DNA of 64,000 nucleotides, from assembly GCF_026162365.1 (NCBI RefSeq), contig NZ_JAOANW010000016.1, positions 1-64,000 on the forward strand. The letters are read 5' to 3'. This document shows, piece by piece, positions 26,761 to 35,584 of this stretch; the stretch's first letter is position 1; the number at the start of each line of letters is the position of its first letter. Below the pieces are notes generated by a model. That model did not search any database. It had not been told where the DNA came from and was given only the letters and a program-made list of their open reading frames with translations. The stretch comes from Nitratireductor luteus (GTDB lineage Bacteria; Pseudomonadota; Alphaproteobacteria; Rhizobiales; Rhizobiaceae). The position numbers were made by a program, and so were the translations under genes.

Positions 26761-27649
26761 CACGGCCATTGGCGTGGATGTGGGGGGAACCCGCATCCGT
26801 GTTGCCCGGGTGAACCGGGCGGGCGCGCTGCTGGAGCGCGTAATCGAGCCGGTCAGACAGGATCGACAGGGTTTTGTGGGTCAGTTGCTGCGCCTGGTGG
26901 ATAACCTGCGAACCGATGGTGATACCGCTGTGGGCATCGGCATTCCCGGCAGAGTGGACGGCAAATCAGGCGAGATTAAATCCGCAGGCTACCTCGATAT
27001 CGCAGGGCTGGATCTGGCCGACCTGATCGCGCACAAGACTGGACTGCAATCCCGGATCGAGAACGATGCAACAATGGCATTGATCGCCGAAGGGCGGGCA
27101 CGCCCGGAAGGCGCGCTGGGTCTGATCTTCATGATAACCGTGGGCACCGGGATCGGCGGCGCGGCACTAAGTGACGGCGCGCCGTGGTATGGGGGCGGCT
27201 TTTCGGGACAGTTCGGACATATCGTCGTCGCCAAGGATGGGCCTCAGTGCAATTGTGGGCGGACCGGCTGTGTCGAAACATTCAGCTCAGGCACGGCGCT
27301 TGGCCGTCTGATCGCGGAAACCGACCTGCCCGAGGAAACCCGCGCGGACGATCTTCTCGCGCGCGCCGGGACGGGGGACTCCTTGGCGGCAATCATTCTC
27401 GACAAATGGGCCGGCCCGCTGCAGCGTGCGATCGAATCCCTTGTCGCTGTGGCCGATCCGCGCCTCGTTATCATCGGCGGCGGACTTGGTGCCGAGATGG
27501 CACGTGCGCTTGAACGGATGCCCCGACGGAGCAAATGGTTCGAAATGCCCGTCGAGGCGGCATCGCTTGGGGACGACGCTGGCGTCATCGGTGCGGGGCT
27601 TCACGCTCTTCAGGTGGTGCGCGGCGCGGAACGGGGACCGGCAGCATGA
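26744..27649 (+). CDS. ROK-family sugar kinase
   Basis: A 301-residue ROK kinase starting MRSKADTAIGVDVGGTRIR, with the phosphate-binding DVGGT loop and the zinc-binding CNCGRTGCVE motif near residue 165. The start overlaps the aldolase stop by 17 bases. It phosphorylates a hexose or hexulose in the cytoplasm. The cluster already holds a PfkB kinase, so the two may serve different sugars or different hydroxyl positions. Confidence 0.87.
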   Translation: MRSKADTAIGVDVGGTRIRVARVNRAGALLERVIEPVRQDRQGFVGQLLRLVDNLRTDGDTAVGIGIPGRVDGKSGEIKSAGYLDIAGLDLADLIAHKTGLQSRIENDATMALIAEGRARPEGALGLIFMITVGTGIGGAALSDGAPWYGGGFSGQFGHIVVAKDGPQCNCGRTGCVETFSSGTALGRLIAETDLPEETRADDLLARAGTGDSLAAIILDKWAGPLQRAIESLVAVADPRLVIIGGGLGAEMARALERMPRRSKWFEMPVEAASLGDDAGVIGAGLHALQVVRGAERGPAA

Positions 27650-28224
27650 GGCAGGCGATTATCGTCAACGGCGTGCCAGCCAGCGGCAAATCGACCGTCA
27701 GCGAACGTCTGATCCAGGCGCTTCATGACGCGGACATCGCCGCGGTGCCTCTAAGCCTCGACACGATCAAGGAGGGGCTCTTCGTTCATGTTGGAACCGG
27801 CGACCGCGAGCATAACCGGATGCTGGGCAGGGCCAGCTACCACGCCATCTTCAATACTATTGCGTCTTTTCCCGACAGGCTGGTGCCGGTGATCGACGCG
27901 TGGCACGGGTTTCAACCCGAAGGCGTCCTGCGCGATCACATTGCGCTCGCGCGGATCGAAAGGGTAATCGAACTCTGGTGCCGGGTGAGTCCGGAAACCG
28001 CCGCCGCGCGTTATCGTACCCGGACTGCCGGCCGGCACACGGGGCATCCGCCTGCATCCTACGCCGATGAACTGTTCGAACTCACCAAGCGCGCAAAGCC
28101 CTTCGCCATCGGCCCGGTCGTGGAGATCAACGCTGAAAAACCAATCGATTCGCGGGTGCTTGGCGAGGTCCGCGACCTGTTGGGCTCGGCCACACTGCAA
28201 ATTCCATCGGGAGGAGGAACGTAA
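27646..28224 (+). CDS. P-loop kinase-like protein
   Basis: A 192-residue P-loop NTPase with Walker A GVPASGKST at residues 9-17. It resembles gluconate-kinase or AAA_33-type small-molecule kinases: a VIDAWHGF segment, then ELWCRVSPETAAARY with the lid arginines. It overlaps the ROK gene stop by an ATGA, so it is co-translated. The phosphate acceptor is unknown, perhaps a sugar or a nucleoside. It is an unusual extra kinase in a polyol operon. Confidence 0.7.
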   Translation: MRQAIIVNGVPASGKSTVSERLIQALHDADIAAVPLSLDTIKEGLFVHVGTGDREHNRMLGRASYHAIFNTIASFPDRLVPVIDAWHGFQPEGVLRDHIALARIERVIELWCRVSPETAAARYRTRTAGRHTGHPPASYADELFELTKRAKPFAIGPVVEINAEKPIDSRVLGEVRDLLGSATLQIPSGGGT

Positions 28225-28953
28225 ATGGCATCGTACGACAAAGGCCCTATTCTGTTGACGGGCGCTACGGGCGGCATCGGAGCGGCAACGGTCAGACATC
28301 TGGTCGCCAAGGGCGCCGATGTAATCGCCAGCGGCCGCGATGAAACGAAGCTCAAGGCGCTTGCCGACGAGACCGGCTGCCGGAAGGTAGCGTTCGATCT
28401 GACTTCCGAGGACAGTGTGCGGGATGCCATAGGCGACCTGGATCTATGGGGCGTGGTCAATTGCGGCGGCTTCGGCGGCGAGATCGCAACGCCGATGGAG
28501 ACCGATATCGACGTGTTCGACAGAGTGATTTCCATCAACGCCCGCGGCGCTCTTCTCGTCACCAAATACGCCTCACGCACAATGATCCGACTTGGCAGGG
28601 GCGGCGCTATCGTGAACGTGTCCAGCCAGGCCTCTCTGGTCGCGCTCAAGGGCCATATTTCCTATGGCGCGTCCAAGGCAGCACTGGACAACATCACGCG
28701 CGTCTCGGCCCTCGAGCTCGGGCCCTATGGCATCAGGGTGAATGGCGTGCATCCCACGGTGGTGATGACCGAGATGTCGGCGTTCTACTGGGGCCGCCCT
28801 GAGATCGGCGAACCGTTCCTGAAGCAGATGCCCCTCGGCCGTTGGGCGACGGAAGAAGAGATAGCCGCGCCTATCGCCTTCCTGCTGAGCGACGGCGCCT
28901 CAATGATCTCCGGCGTATCGTTGCCCATCGACGGTGGCTTCACCGCCTGCTGA
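28225..28953 (+). CDS. SDR oxidoreductase, L-xylulose reductase (DCXR)-like
   Basis: A 242-residue short-chain dehydrogenase with NAD(P) loop TGATGGIG at 12-19, catalytic Ser134, Tyr147 and Lys151. The C-terminal half, with ALELGPYGIRVNGVHPTVVM and a GGFTAC ending, is strikingly like dicarbonyl/L-xylulose reductase. It should interconvert a ketose and a polyol using NADP(H). It follows the P-loop kinase directly and precedes the polyol dehydrogenase. Confidence 0.85.
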   Translation: MASYDKGPILLTGATGGIGAATVRHLVAKGADVIASGRDETKLKALADETGCRKVAFDLTSEDSVRDAIGDLDLWGVVNCGGFGGEIATPMETDIDVFDRVISINARGALLVTKYASRTMIRLGRGGAIVNVSSQASLVALKGHISYGASKAALDNITRVSALELGPYGIRVNGVHPTVVMTEMSAFYWGRPEIGEPFLKQMPLGRWATEEEIAAPIAFLLSDGASMISGVSLPIDGGFTAC

Positions 28954-28974
28954 TCTTATAAGAGGAAACGGAGG

Positions 28975-30447
28975 ATGGCTCTTCGCCTCAGTGCCGGTAC
29001 GCTCGCCAACCTGCCCCAAGGCGTCGCCGCGCCGGAATATGATCGTGCGGCTCTCTCACCGGGCATCCTTCATGTGGGTGTGGGGAATTTTCATCGCGCG
29101 CATATGGGCGTCTACCTGGATCGCCTCTTTGCGACCGGCAGAAGCCACGACTGGGCGATAATCGGGGCCGGGGTTCGCGAGAGCGATGCCGCGATGCGCG
29201 ACAGGTTGGCCGCGCAGGACTGGTTGACCTCGGTGGTTGAGCTCGATCCCGAAGGGCTGTCAGCCAGGGTGACCGGAGCGATGGTCGATTTTCTGCCCGT
29301 CGAACCGCGGGCCATCGTCGTTGGAATGGCCGATCCGCGCATCCGTATCGTTTCACTCACCGTTACCGAAGGTGGTTACTTTCTGGACGCGGAAGGGCAG
29401 TTCGACCCGGATCATCCCGACATCCGGGTAGACGCGCGGACACCGGACCAGCCACGAACAGTTCTTGGAGTGATCCTGAAGGCATTGCGCCTGCGCAGAG
29501 CTGCGGGACATATGCCCTTCACGGTGCTTTCCTGTGACAACCTGCCGGGCAACGGCGCGGCCGCACACCGGGCGGTCACGGGACTTGCCCGGATGACAGA
29601 CCCGGCCTTGGCCGATTGGGTCGCCGAGGCAGTCGCCTTCCCCAATTCCATGGTCGATTGCATCACGCCGGCAACGACGCAGCGCGAGCGCGATCTTGTC
29701 CGGGAAAGGTTCGGGATCGAGGACGCCGCACCTGTCGTTTGCGAGCCGTTTCGGCAATGGGTGATCGAGGATCGTTTTCCGGCAGGCAGACCGCCATTGG
29801 AGCAGGTCGGCGTGGAATTTATCGGCGATATCGCCCGGTACGAACTGATGAAGCTGCGGATTCTGAACGCATCGCATGCCAGCATCTCATACGCCGCTGC
29901 CCTACTGGGGCACCGCTTCATCCATGATGCGATGGCGGATCCGGATATTCTCAGCTGGCTGCGTGCCCTGCAAAACCGCGAGATGATTCCGACGCTGCCG
30001 CCGCTCGATGAGGTGGCCTATAACGATTATCTGGAAACGGTGATCGCCCGCTTCTCCAACCCCGAGATCGGCGATACGATTGCGCGCAACGCGGCCGATG
30101 GTTCGGACCGGCAACCCAAATTCATCCTACCCGCATTGCGAGACGCGATCGCGGCAGGCAAGGAAGTGTCGGGCCTGGCGCTCGAAATTGCTCTGTGGGC
30201 CAGATATCTGCGCGGGGTTGACGAGGCGGGACAGGAGATCACGATTCATGACCCGCTCGCCCAGGACCTGCGCCGCCGCGCGAAGGAATTGGAAGCCGAC
30301 CCGCTGATCTTTCTGCGAAACATCCGCGTCTTCGGAGACTTGGCCGAGAACCCGCGCCTCGCGGAAGCATTTAGCCGTTGGACCACGCGGTTGGACGAGG
30401 CTGGCGTCCGCGAGGCGCTGAAGGTCTACGCCGCGCAAACCGTTTGA
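28975..30447 (+). CDS. Polyol dehydrogenase (mannitol 2-dehydrogenase family)
   Basis: A 490-residue long-chain polyol dehydrogenase. It has the GVGNFHRAH cofactor-site motif near residue 35 and the catalytic triad Lys293, Asn298, His301 in KLRILNASH, matching the K-x4-N-x2-H pattern of Pseudomonas mannitol dehydrogenase. It oxidises a hexitol or pentitol (altritol, mannitol, arabinitol or similar) to a ketose with NAD+. A GGAGG-type ribosome-binding site precedes the start. It closes the rightward arm of the regulon. Confidence 0.92.
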   Translation: MALRLSAGTLANLPQGVAAPEYDRAALSPGILHVGVGNFHRAHMGVYLDRLFATGRSHDWAIIGAGVRESDAAMRDRLAAQDWLTSVVELDPEGLSARVTGAMVDFLPVEPRAIVVGMADPRIRIVSLTVTEGGYFLDAEGQFDPDHPDIRVDARTPDQPRTVLGVILKALRLRRAAGHMPFTVLSCDNLPGNGAAAHRAVTGLARMTDPALADWVAEAVAFPNSMVDCITPATTQRERDLVRERFGIEDAAPVVCEPFRQWVIEDRFPAGRPPLEQVGVEFIGDIARYELMKLRILNASHASISYAAALLGHRFIHDAMADPDILSWLRALQNREMIPTLPPLDEVAYNDYLETVIARFSNPEIGDTIARNAADGSDRQPKFILPALRDAIAAGKEVSGLALEIALWARYLRGVDEAGQEITIHDPLAQDLRRRAKELEADPLIFLRNIRVFGDLAENPRLAEAFSRWTTRLDEAGVREALKVYAAQTV

Positions 30448-30519
30448 GATGCCGGCAGACCAGCGCCAATACTAAAGCGCCCCAATAATTCTCCCTTCCG
30501 CGCTTGTGCAAGATTTGCT

Positions 30520-30535
30520 GCGCCCCCGGGGGCGC
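30520..30535. repeat. Perfect 16-base GC palindrome
   Basis: GCGCCCCCGGGGGCGC is a perfect palindrome 72 bases after the polyol dehydrogenase stop. No U-run follows, and the loop-free stem cannot fold tightly as RNA. It may be part of an imperfect terminator for the regulon or simply GC-rich spacer. Confidence 0.3.
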
Positions 30536-30658
30536 ATTGACAACCGTCGACCGTTCCCGCGGCGCCTGCAGGCCGGCGGGTGGACTGGTAGCAAGAACTC
30601 TTTCTGTTGACTAGTATGTAAGTATAGCGTTAGAGAGAACCGATGGAGGCAAGAGCCA

Positions 30659-31354
30659 ATGAATCTGCAGCCGCGCGCGGAATGGATCTTGGAGCATGGC
30701 ATGCCCATCGGGCCGCAGCTTTATCGCATCCTGCGCGAACGCATCATCAGCGCTGACCTCGCGCCTGGCAGCCTGATCTCCGAGTCCGAGATCGCCAGGA
30801 GCTACGCCCTGAGCCGGCAGCCGGTGCGCGAAGCCTTCATCAAGCTTGCCGAGGACGGCCTCGTCGAGATCCGTCCGCAGCGCGGCACCCTCGTGCGCAA
30901 GATATCCCCAGCGGCCGTTATGGACGCGCGTTTCGTGCGCGAGGCCATTGAGGCCGACATCGTCAAGCTGGTGGCAGAGCGGGTGGACGATGTGCTGATG
31001 GCGGATCTGCACGACCAGTTGATGCGTCAGGAAAAGCTTCCGGACAACGAGGCCCACCAGTTCATCGAGCTCGACGAGCGCTTTCACCGCACGCTCGCTG
31101 ATGCGGCGGGCAAGTCCTATGCCTGGAAGGTGATCGAGGAAGTGAAAGCGCAGATGGACCGCGTGCGCTATCTGAGCGCGCTTCACTTCCCCAAGCGCGA
31201 GCTCGTCCTTCAGCACCGCGAGATCGTGACGGCCATCGGCGCGCGCGATGCCGAGGGCGCCGCCCGTGCCATGCGCGCGCATCTGCGAAAGATCCTGACC
31301 GATCTGCCCGCCATCGCCAGCACCCGCCCCGATCTCTTCGAGACGGCAGGCTGA
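30659..31354 (+). CDS. GntR-family (FCD) transcriptional regulator
   Basis: A 231-residue regulator with an N-terminal GntR winged helix (LYRILRERIISADLAPGSLI then ALSRQPVREAF) and a helical FCD ligand domain. A GGAGG-type site precedes the ATG. It stands immediately before a TRAP operon ending in an L-idonate-type dehydrogenase, and most likely controls it in response to a sugar acid. The 211 bases upstream hold no other gene. Confidence 0.92.
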   Translation: MNLQPRAEWILEHGMPIGPQLYRILRERIISADLAPGSLISESEIARSYALSRQPVREAFIKLAEDGLVEIRPQRGTLVRKISPAAVMDARFVREAIEADIVKLVAERVDDVLMADLHDQLMRQEKLPDNEAHQFIELDERFHRTLADAAGKSYAWKVIEEVKAQMDRVRYLSALHFPKRELVLQHREIVTAIGARDAEGAARAMRAHLRKILTDLPAIASTRPDLFETAG

Positions 31355-31392
31355 GCGCAAAGACCCAAACCAACCAAGACGGAGGAAAACAG

Positions 31393-32361
31393 ATGAAAGC
31401 CATCGCAAGAACGCTGATCGCCGGCCTCGCCGGCGTACTGGTTACCGGCACAGCCCTGGCGCAGGAGATGACGCTGAAGCTCGGCCATCTCGCCAACGAG
31501 GAGAACACCTGGCACAAGGCCGCCGTGAAATTCGGCGAAGAACTGCAGACGCTGACGGACGGCCGCATCGCCGTCGAGGTCTACCCAAACGAGTCGCTCG
31601 GCAAGGAAATGGATCTTATCAACGGCATGCAGCTCGGCACAGCCGACATGACCATCACCGGCGAAAGCCTGCAGAACTGGGCACCCATGGCGGCGCTGCT
31701 GGCCGTTCCCTACGCCTATAAGAGCCTTGAACACATGGACGAGGTGGCGAGCGGGGAAATCGGCGATCAGATCGAGGCGCAGATCATTGAGAAGGCGCAG
31801 ATCCGCCCCATCGCTTATTTCGCCCGCGGACCGCGCAACCTGACCTCCAACCGGCCGATCACCTCGCCGGACGAGCTCAACGGGCTCAAGCTGCGGGTGC
31901 CGAACGTGCCGCTCTTCGTCGACGTTTGGGGCGCGCTCGGCGCCCAGCCGACGCCGATGGCCTTTTCCGAGGTCTTCACCTCGCTGCAGAACGGCACCAT
32001 CGACGGCCAGGAAAACCCGCTGGCGCTCATCTACTCGGCCAATTTCTACGAGGTGCAGAGCCAAGTGAACCTGACGGAGCACGTACGGTCCTGGATCTAT
32101 CTCACCATCTCCGAGATGACCTGGAACAAGCTTTCCGACGAGGACAAGGAAGCCGTGATGGAAGCGGCCAGCCGCGCGCAGGAGTATGAGCGCGAGCTGT
32201 TCCTGGAAGACGAGCAGCGCCTGGCCAGTGTGCTCAAGGAAAAGGGCATGACCTTCGTCGAGGTGGACACCAACGCCTTTGCCTCGAAGGCGAAGGACGC
32301 CGTGCTGGCAAACGTCAATGACGAGATCCGCCCGATCGTCGAGCAGTTCTTCGCCAACTGA
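31393..32361 (+). CDS. TRAP substrate-binding protein (DctP family)
   Basis: A 322-residue periplasmic protein with a Sec signal ending GTALAQ near residue 24. It has the DctP signatures LNGLKLRVPNV, holding the ligand-carboxylate arginine, and MAFSEVFTSLQNGTIDGQE. Such proteins bind sugar acids or similar carboxylates. A stable stem-loop follows it and probably lets it be made in excess over the membrane subunits. Confidence 0.93.
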   Translation: MKAIARTLIAGLAGVLVTGTALAQEMTLKLGHLANEENTWHKAAVKFGEELQTLTDGRIAVEVYPNESLGKEMDLINGMQLGTADMTITGESLQNWAPMAALLAVPYAYKSLEHMDEVASGEIGDQIEAQIIEKAQIRPIAYFARGPRNLTSNRPITSPDELNGLKLRVPNVPLFVDVWGALGAQPTPMAFSEVFTSLQNGTIDGQENPLALIYSANFYEVQSQVNLTEHVRSWIYLTISEMTWNKLSDEDKEAVMEAASRAQEYERELFLEDEQRLASVLKEKGMTFVEVDTNAFASKAKDAVLANVNDEIRPIVEQFFAN

Positions 32362-32370
32362 ACCGAAGAG

Positions 32371-32427
32371 CCCGGGGGGGCGCGGGTCGACTCCCGCGCC
32401 CCCCGGGGCCACAACACCCTTTTTTTC
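32371..32427 (+). terminator. Strong stem-loop with U-run between dctP and dctQ
   Basis: CCCGGGGGGGCGCGGG pairs with CCCGCGCCCCCCGGGG (15 of 16 pairs) around a 6-base loop, followed ten bases later by seven T residues. Located inside the operon, it is best read as an attenuator or mRNA-stabilising stem that raises binding-protein output over the downstream permeases, as seen in many TRAP and ABC operons. Confidence 0.72.
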
Positions 32428-32442
32428 AAAGCGGAGCCAGCC

Positions 32443-32949
32443 ATGTGGAAGCAGCTCTATAGCGGTCTGATCGCGCTTTTCCAGGTTGCAGTGGGGCTGG
32501 CCTTCGCGGTGCTGATCTTCGCGGTTCTGGTTCAGGTTCTTGGGCGCTCCGTTTTCAACAGTTCTCCCGTCTGGACGGAGGAACTGACACGCTTTGCGCT
32601 TCTGTATCTGACGGCCTTCGGTGTCGGCCTTTCCTATCGCACCGGCGATCTCGTCAATGTCGATATCATCAGCGAATCGCTGCCGGGCCGCCTGCCGTTC
32701 ATCCTGCGGCTGATTTCGGCATTGGCCACCGTTGGGCTGTGCGCGGCGCTCATCCTCCCCTCCTGGCGCTTCACGATGATCGGCAGCCTGCAGACCTCGC
32801 CCGCGCTGGGCTGGAAAATGACCTTTATCCACGCCAGCGTGCTGGTGCTCATCGCGTCCCTCCTGCTCTTCGCGCTCATTCGGGGGCTTGCGATGCTGTC
32901 GGGCCGCAGCGACGGGCGCCCAGTCTTCAACCCGGATTTGCCGCAATGA
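32443..32949 (+). CDS. TRAP small permease (DctQ)
   Basis: A 168-residue protein with four membrane segments and the WTEELTRFALLYLTAFG segment typical of DctQ. The ribosome-binding sequence GGAG lies 8 bases before the ATG. It bridges the binding protein and DctM. Its stop overlaps the DctM start (ATGA). Confidence 0.9.
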   Translation: MWKQLYSGLIALFQVAVGLAFAVLIFAVLVQVLGRSVFNSSPVWTEELTRFALLYLTAFGVGLSYRTGDLVNVDIISESLPGRLPFILRLISALATVGLCAALILPSWRFTMIGSLQTSPALGWKMTFIHASVLVLIASLLLFALIRGLAMLSGRSDGRPVFNPDLPQ

Positions 32950-34223
32950 ACCTTGCCATCCTGATCGGCGTCTTCGTCGGCGGGCTTGCTGCCGGCATTC
33001 CCGTCGCCGTCACCCTCGGGCTTGCCTCGATGTGCTATCTCCTGGCCGCCGGCATACCGCTCGTGGTCATGCCGCAGAAGATGTATGCGGGCATCGACGT
33101 CTTCGTGCTGCTGTCGATCCCCGGTTTCATCCTCGCCGGCAATCTGATGAACCATGGCGGCATTACGGAGCGCATCATCCGCTTCGCCAATGCGCTGGTG
33201 GGTTGGATGCGCGGCGGGCTCGGCCTTTCCAACGTGGCCGGCTCCATGCTGTTCGGTGGCATCTCCGGCACCGCGGTGGCCGACGCCGCATCGATCGGCG
33301 GGGTGATGATCCCGGGCATGAAGAAGGCCGGCTACCCGGCTGACTTCTCAGCCGCCGTCACCGCCGCCTCCTCCACGGTCGGCCCTATGATCCCGCCCAG
33401 CGTACCGATGATCATCGTCGGCTCGCTATCGGGCATTTCGGTCGGCCGAATGTTCATCGCCGGCGCCGTGCCGGGCATTCTCCTCGGCCTGGCCATGATG
33501 GTGACGACCTACATCATCGCCACGCGCCGCAACTTTCCACGCCAGCCCTGGCAGGGCGTGGGCGAACTCGGCCGGTCCTTCATGGGCGCCTTCTGGGCGC
33601 TCGCCATGACGGCGCTGATCGTCGGCGGGCTGCTTTCGGGCATGATGACGCCGACGGAGACGGCGGTGGTGGCGAGCGTCTACGCCTTCATCGTGGGCGC
33701 CTTCATCTACCGCGAGCTGTCCCTCAAGGCGGTGCCGAAGGTGCTGGTCGACAGCGCCGTCTCCTCCGCCGCCATCCTGGCGCTGGTGGGCTTTGCCAAT
33801 GTCTTCGGCTGGATTCTGGTCTCCGAGCGCATTCCGCAGACGGTGGCGGCGGCCGTGCTCTCGGTGACGGACAACAAGTTCCTCGTCATCCTGCTCATCA
33901 ACCTCTTCCTGCTCTTCATCGGCATGTTCATGGAGACGATTGCCGCGCTCATCGTGCTTTTCGTGCCCCTACTGGCCCTTGCCCAGAGCGTCGGCATCGA
34001 CCCGTTGCACTTCGCCACCTTCGCAGTGCTGAACCTGATGATAGGTCTCACCACGCCACCCGTCGGCGTGTGCCTGTTCGTATGCGCGGGCATTGCCCGG
34101 CTGCCGCTGGCGCCGGTGGTGCGGGCAATCACGCCGTTTCTGCTGACCAACGTCCTGGTTCTGCTGCTGGTCTCCTATTACCCGCCGCTAGCGACCTGGC
34201 TTCCCTCCCTTCTGTTCGACTGA
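32946..34223 (+). CDS. TRAP large permease (DctM)
   Basis: A 425-residue membrane protein starting MNLAILIGVFVGG, with about twelve membrane segments. GISGTAVADAASIGGVMIPG near residue 100 and GPMIPPSVPMIIVG near residue 145 are the DctM hallmarks. The ATG was fixed by the overlap with the dctQ stop. It is the translocation channel driven by a sodium gradient. Confidence 0.94.
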   Translation: MNLAILIGVFVGGLAAGIPVAVTLGLASMCYLLAAGIPLVVMPQKMYAGIDVFVLLSIPGFILAGNLMNHGGITERIIRFANALVGWMRGGLGLSNVAGSMLFGGISGTAVADAASIGGVMIPGMKKAGYPADFSAAVTAASSTVGPMIPPSVPMIIVGSLSGISVGRMFIAGAVPGILLGLAMMVTTYIIATRRNFPRQPWQGVGELGRSFMGAFWALAMTALIVGGLLSGMMTPTETAVVASVYAFIVGAFIYRELSLKAVPKVLVDSAVSSAAILALVGFANVFGWILVSERIPQTVAAAVLSVTDNKFLVILLINLFLLFIGMFMETIAALIVLFVPLLALAQSVGIDPLHFATFAVLNLMIGLTTPPVGVCLFVCAGIARLPLAPVVRAITPFLLTNVLVLLLVSYYPPLATWLPSLLFD

Positions 34224-34233
34224 GGTTACTGCG

Positions 34234-35280
34234 ATGGAAACGCGCGTCTGCCGCCTCTACGGTCCGCATGATATCCGCATCGAGCGCCAGCCCGTGGCAG
34301 AGCCCCGCGCGGGCGAGGTACTGGTGCGCATCGGCGCCGGCGGTATCTGCGGATCGGACCTGCACTATTATCACGACGGGGGGTTCGGGCCGATCCGCGT
34401 GCGCGAACCGATCATCCTGGGCCATGAGGTGGCTGGCACGATCGAAGCTGTGGGCGAAGGCGTGGGTGACCTCATCGCGGGCGATCGCGTGGCGCTCAAT
34501 CCGAGCCGGCCATGCAATGAATGCCGCTATTGTCGCGAGGGGCTGCGCCAGCATTGCCTTTCGATGCGCTTCTACGGTTCGGCACTGCGCTTCCCGCACG
34601 AACAGGGCGGTTTTCGCGACCTGATCGTGGCGGACGCTTTTCAATGCGAGAAAATCGAACGCGAAGCGAGTCTCGCGGAGGCCGCGGCAGCGGAGCCGCT
34701 GGCAGTGTGCTTGCACGCACTGAGCCGTGCCGGCGACATACGCGGCAAGCGCATACTGGTAACCGGCGCCGGACCCATCGGCACTCTGACGACGGCGGCG
34801 TGCGCCCATGCGGGCGCGAGCGAAATCGTCGTTACCGATCTGCAGGACGCAGCTCTGACCGTGGCGCGCGCCGTGGGTGCGACGAACACGGTGAACATGG
34901 CGACGGAGCCGCACGCTCTCGATCCATATTTCGAGGCCAAGGGAACGTTCGACCTGGCTTTCGAATGTTCCGCCGCCGCCCCTGCCCTCAAATCCGCCAT
35001 ACAGGCCGTACGCCCGCAAGGCACGGTCGTGCAACTCGGCGTGGCCGGGGACCTGCCGATCCCGCTGAACATGCTGGTCGGCAAGGAGATCAATCTCGTC
35101 GGGTCGCACCGGTTCGACACCGAGTTTGTGGAGGCCGTGCGCCTCATCGGCGGCCGCGCGATAGACGTGCGCCCGATCATCTCAGGCAGCTATCCGCTGG
35201 AAGAAGCCGAGGATGCCTTCGAGCGCGCCGGCGATCGCAGCCGGGCAGTGAAGATACAGCTTACCTTCTCTGGCTCCTGA
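34234..35280 (+). CDS. L-idonate 5-dehydrogenase-like zinc alcohol dehydrogenase
   Basis: A 348-residue medium-chain dehydrogenase. The catalytic zinc ligands lie in GGICGSDLHYY and GHEVAG, the structural zinc cysteines in PCNECRYCREGLRQHC near residue 90, and the NAD loop is GAGPIGTL. The GGFGPIRVREPIILGHE stretch is typical of L-idonate 5-dehydrogenase, which interconverts L-idonate and 5-ketogluconate. It follows dctM by 10 bases, so the TRAP system probably imports a hexonate. Confidence 0.85.
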   Translation: METRVCRLYGPHDIRIERQPVAEPRAGEVLVRIGAGGICGSDLHYYHDGGFGPIRVREPIILGHEVAGTIEAVGEGVGDLIAGDRVALNPSRPCNECRYCREGLRQHCLSMRFYGSALRFPHEQGGFRDLIVADAFQCEKIEREASLAEAAAAEPLAVCLHALSRAGDIRGKRILVTGAGPIGTLTTAACAHAGASEIVVTDLQDAALTVARAVGATNTVNMATEPHALDPYFEAKGTFDLAFECSAAAPALKSAIQAVRPQGTVVQLGVAGDLPIPLNMLVGKEINLVGSHRFDTEFVEAVRLIGGRAIDVRPIISGSYPLEEAEDAFERAGDRSRAVKIQLTFSGS

Positions 35281-35316
35281 ACCTTCGGATGATTTCGCGC
35301 GGCTTGCCGCCTCTGT

Positions 35317-35580
35317 CTATATCCGCTCCGAAACTGTCACACATGTTGGTGCGTCGGTATTGAAACTGCAGCCAAGTAGCCTCGTCAGCGCAGTTCCCGA
35401 CAGGCCGAACGCCGAACCCGGCCTCACGGCGACATGCGCTTCTTTCAGAAGATAATCCGTGAAGTCGGTGGCGATCGTCTTGCCGCCAGCGAAGGTCTTG
35501 CCGATAGGCCCGGCCCAGCCGGCGAAGGTGCGGGAAGCGGGACGAAAGCCCGCTTCCTCGACCTTGGGTGCGATTGTCAT
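35317..35580 (-). pseudogene. Aminotransferase C-terminal remnant
   Basis: From an ATG at 35580 the frame reads into AGPIGKTFAGGKTIATDF then DYLLKEAHVAVRPGSAFGLSG. This is the closing segment of aspartate aminotransferase-type PLP enzymes (GK.TP.GK.I.TD...LLE...VAVV.GSAFGL). The frame then loses homology after FGLSG and stops. No PLP lysine or upstream domain is present, so it cannot be an enzyme. It lies immediately downstream of the ALDH7 gene and may be what is left of an operon partner. Confidence 0.6.
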
Positions 35581-35584
35581 CGTG

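Noticed and set aside
19526..30447. Sulfoquinovose (sulfo-EMP) pathway, because the aldolase resembles YihT and a PfkB kinase is present
   Set aside because: No YihS-type isomerase, sulfolactaldehyde reductase or sulfonate exporter is present, while GatZ and a polyol dehydrogenase are; a polyol/tagatose route fits better.
30520..30535. Rho-independent terminator at the GC palindrome
   Set aside because: No U-run and no loop; kept only as a repeat.
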